From: an uncultured Collinsella sp.
GTDB taxonomy: Bacteria; Actinomycetota; Coriobacteriia; Coriobacteriales; Coriobacteriaceae
Direction of reading: 5' to 3'
Length of the DNA: 6,015 bases
Assembly (NCBI GenBank): GCA_959020035.1
Contig: CAUEQX010000111.1
Coordinates: 1 to 6,015, forward strand
The notes beneath the pieces were generated by a model. That model made no database searches, was not told the DNA's origin, and saw nothing but the letters and a program-made list of their open reading frames with translations. A program made the translations under genes and the position numbers. This document shows, piece after piece, positions 5,889-6,015 of the stretch (the stretch's first letter is position 1; every line of letters begins with the position of its first letter).

Positions 5889-6015
5889 CTACAGCGCCAT
5901 CGTGCGGGCGCGGCCGATGCGCGCCAGGCAGTCGTCACGGCCGACGAGCGCCATGGTCTCGCCCAGCGGGGGGCTCACCATGTTGCCGCAGACGGCGACG
6001 CGCACAGCTTGGAAC
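5889..6015 (-). CDS. gltX: Glutamyl-tRNA synthetase, C-terminal end (partial)
   Basis: This is the 3' end of a minus-strand gene running in from the right edge; 41 full codons and a TAG stop are visible. The peptide begins FQAVRVAVCGNMVSPPLGE and ends in LARIGRARTMAL. This matches the end of the class I glutamyl-tRNA synthetase anticodon-binding domain, where family members typically read like FQPLRVALTG..VSPPLFE...LG.E..L.RI. The enzyme attaches glutamate to tRNA-Glu in the cytoplasm (and to tRNA-Gln where the amidotransferase route is used). The catalytic domain with its HIGH and KMSKS motifs lies outside the window, so the name rests on the tail alone. An intrinsic terminator begins 23 bases past the stop, so the gene probably ends its own transcript before priA. 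Confidence 0.85.
   Translation of the reverse strand, partial: FQAVRVAVCGNMVSPPLGETMALVGRDDCLARIGRARTMAL

Overview
The window reads almost entirely on the minus strand as a housekeeping cluster, in transcription order gltX (3' end only), priA, def, fmt, rsmB. The sequence is visibly GC-rich with G/C-ending codons in most genes. Gene order and protein style fit a Gram-positive bacterium of the Actinomycetota, and my best guess is the class Coriobacteriia (Collinsella-like). That placement is inference from order and composition. No rRNA, tRNA, CRISPR array, transposase or phage gene is visible.

Region by region, going with transcription (right to left): the last 41 codons of glutamyl-tRNA synthetase end at 5889 and are followed by a clear intrinsic terminator (5830-5865). 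priA (3347-5800) starts behind a strong Shine-Dalgarno site and encodes a replication-restart helicase with all helicase and zinc motifs. It also has an N-terminal extension carrying a textbook sliding-clamp-binding pentapeptide, QLSLF. def (peptide deformylase) follows after less than 20 bases. A 326-base gap then separates def from fmt. It holds a long near-perfect palindrome (2683-2783), a weaker hairpin (2641-2673), a probable terminator (2580-2608) and an AT-rich leader. fmt (methionyl-tRNA formyltransferase) and rsmB (16S rRNA m5C methyltransferase) overlap by an ATGA and are probably translationally coupled. The last 147 bases (1-147) are non-coding and of unknown function.

Functionally, fmt and def form the formylation/deformylation pair acting on initiator methionine, rsmB modifies the small-subunit rRNA, gltX charges tRNA-Glu, and priA restarts stalled replication forks. 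The priA-def-fmt-rsmB order is a familiar bacterial arrangement. The structured gap between def and fmt suggests two transcription units: priA-def, and fmt-rsmB.

I see no novel multi-gene system. The points most worth a second look are the catalytic histidine of Fmt read here as asparagine (NVN instead of NVH), the clamp-binding motif at the PriA N-terminus, and the palindromic element between def and its terminator.
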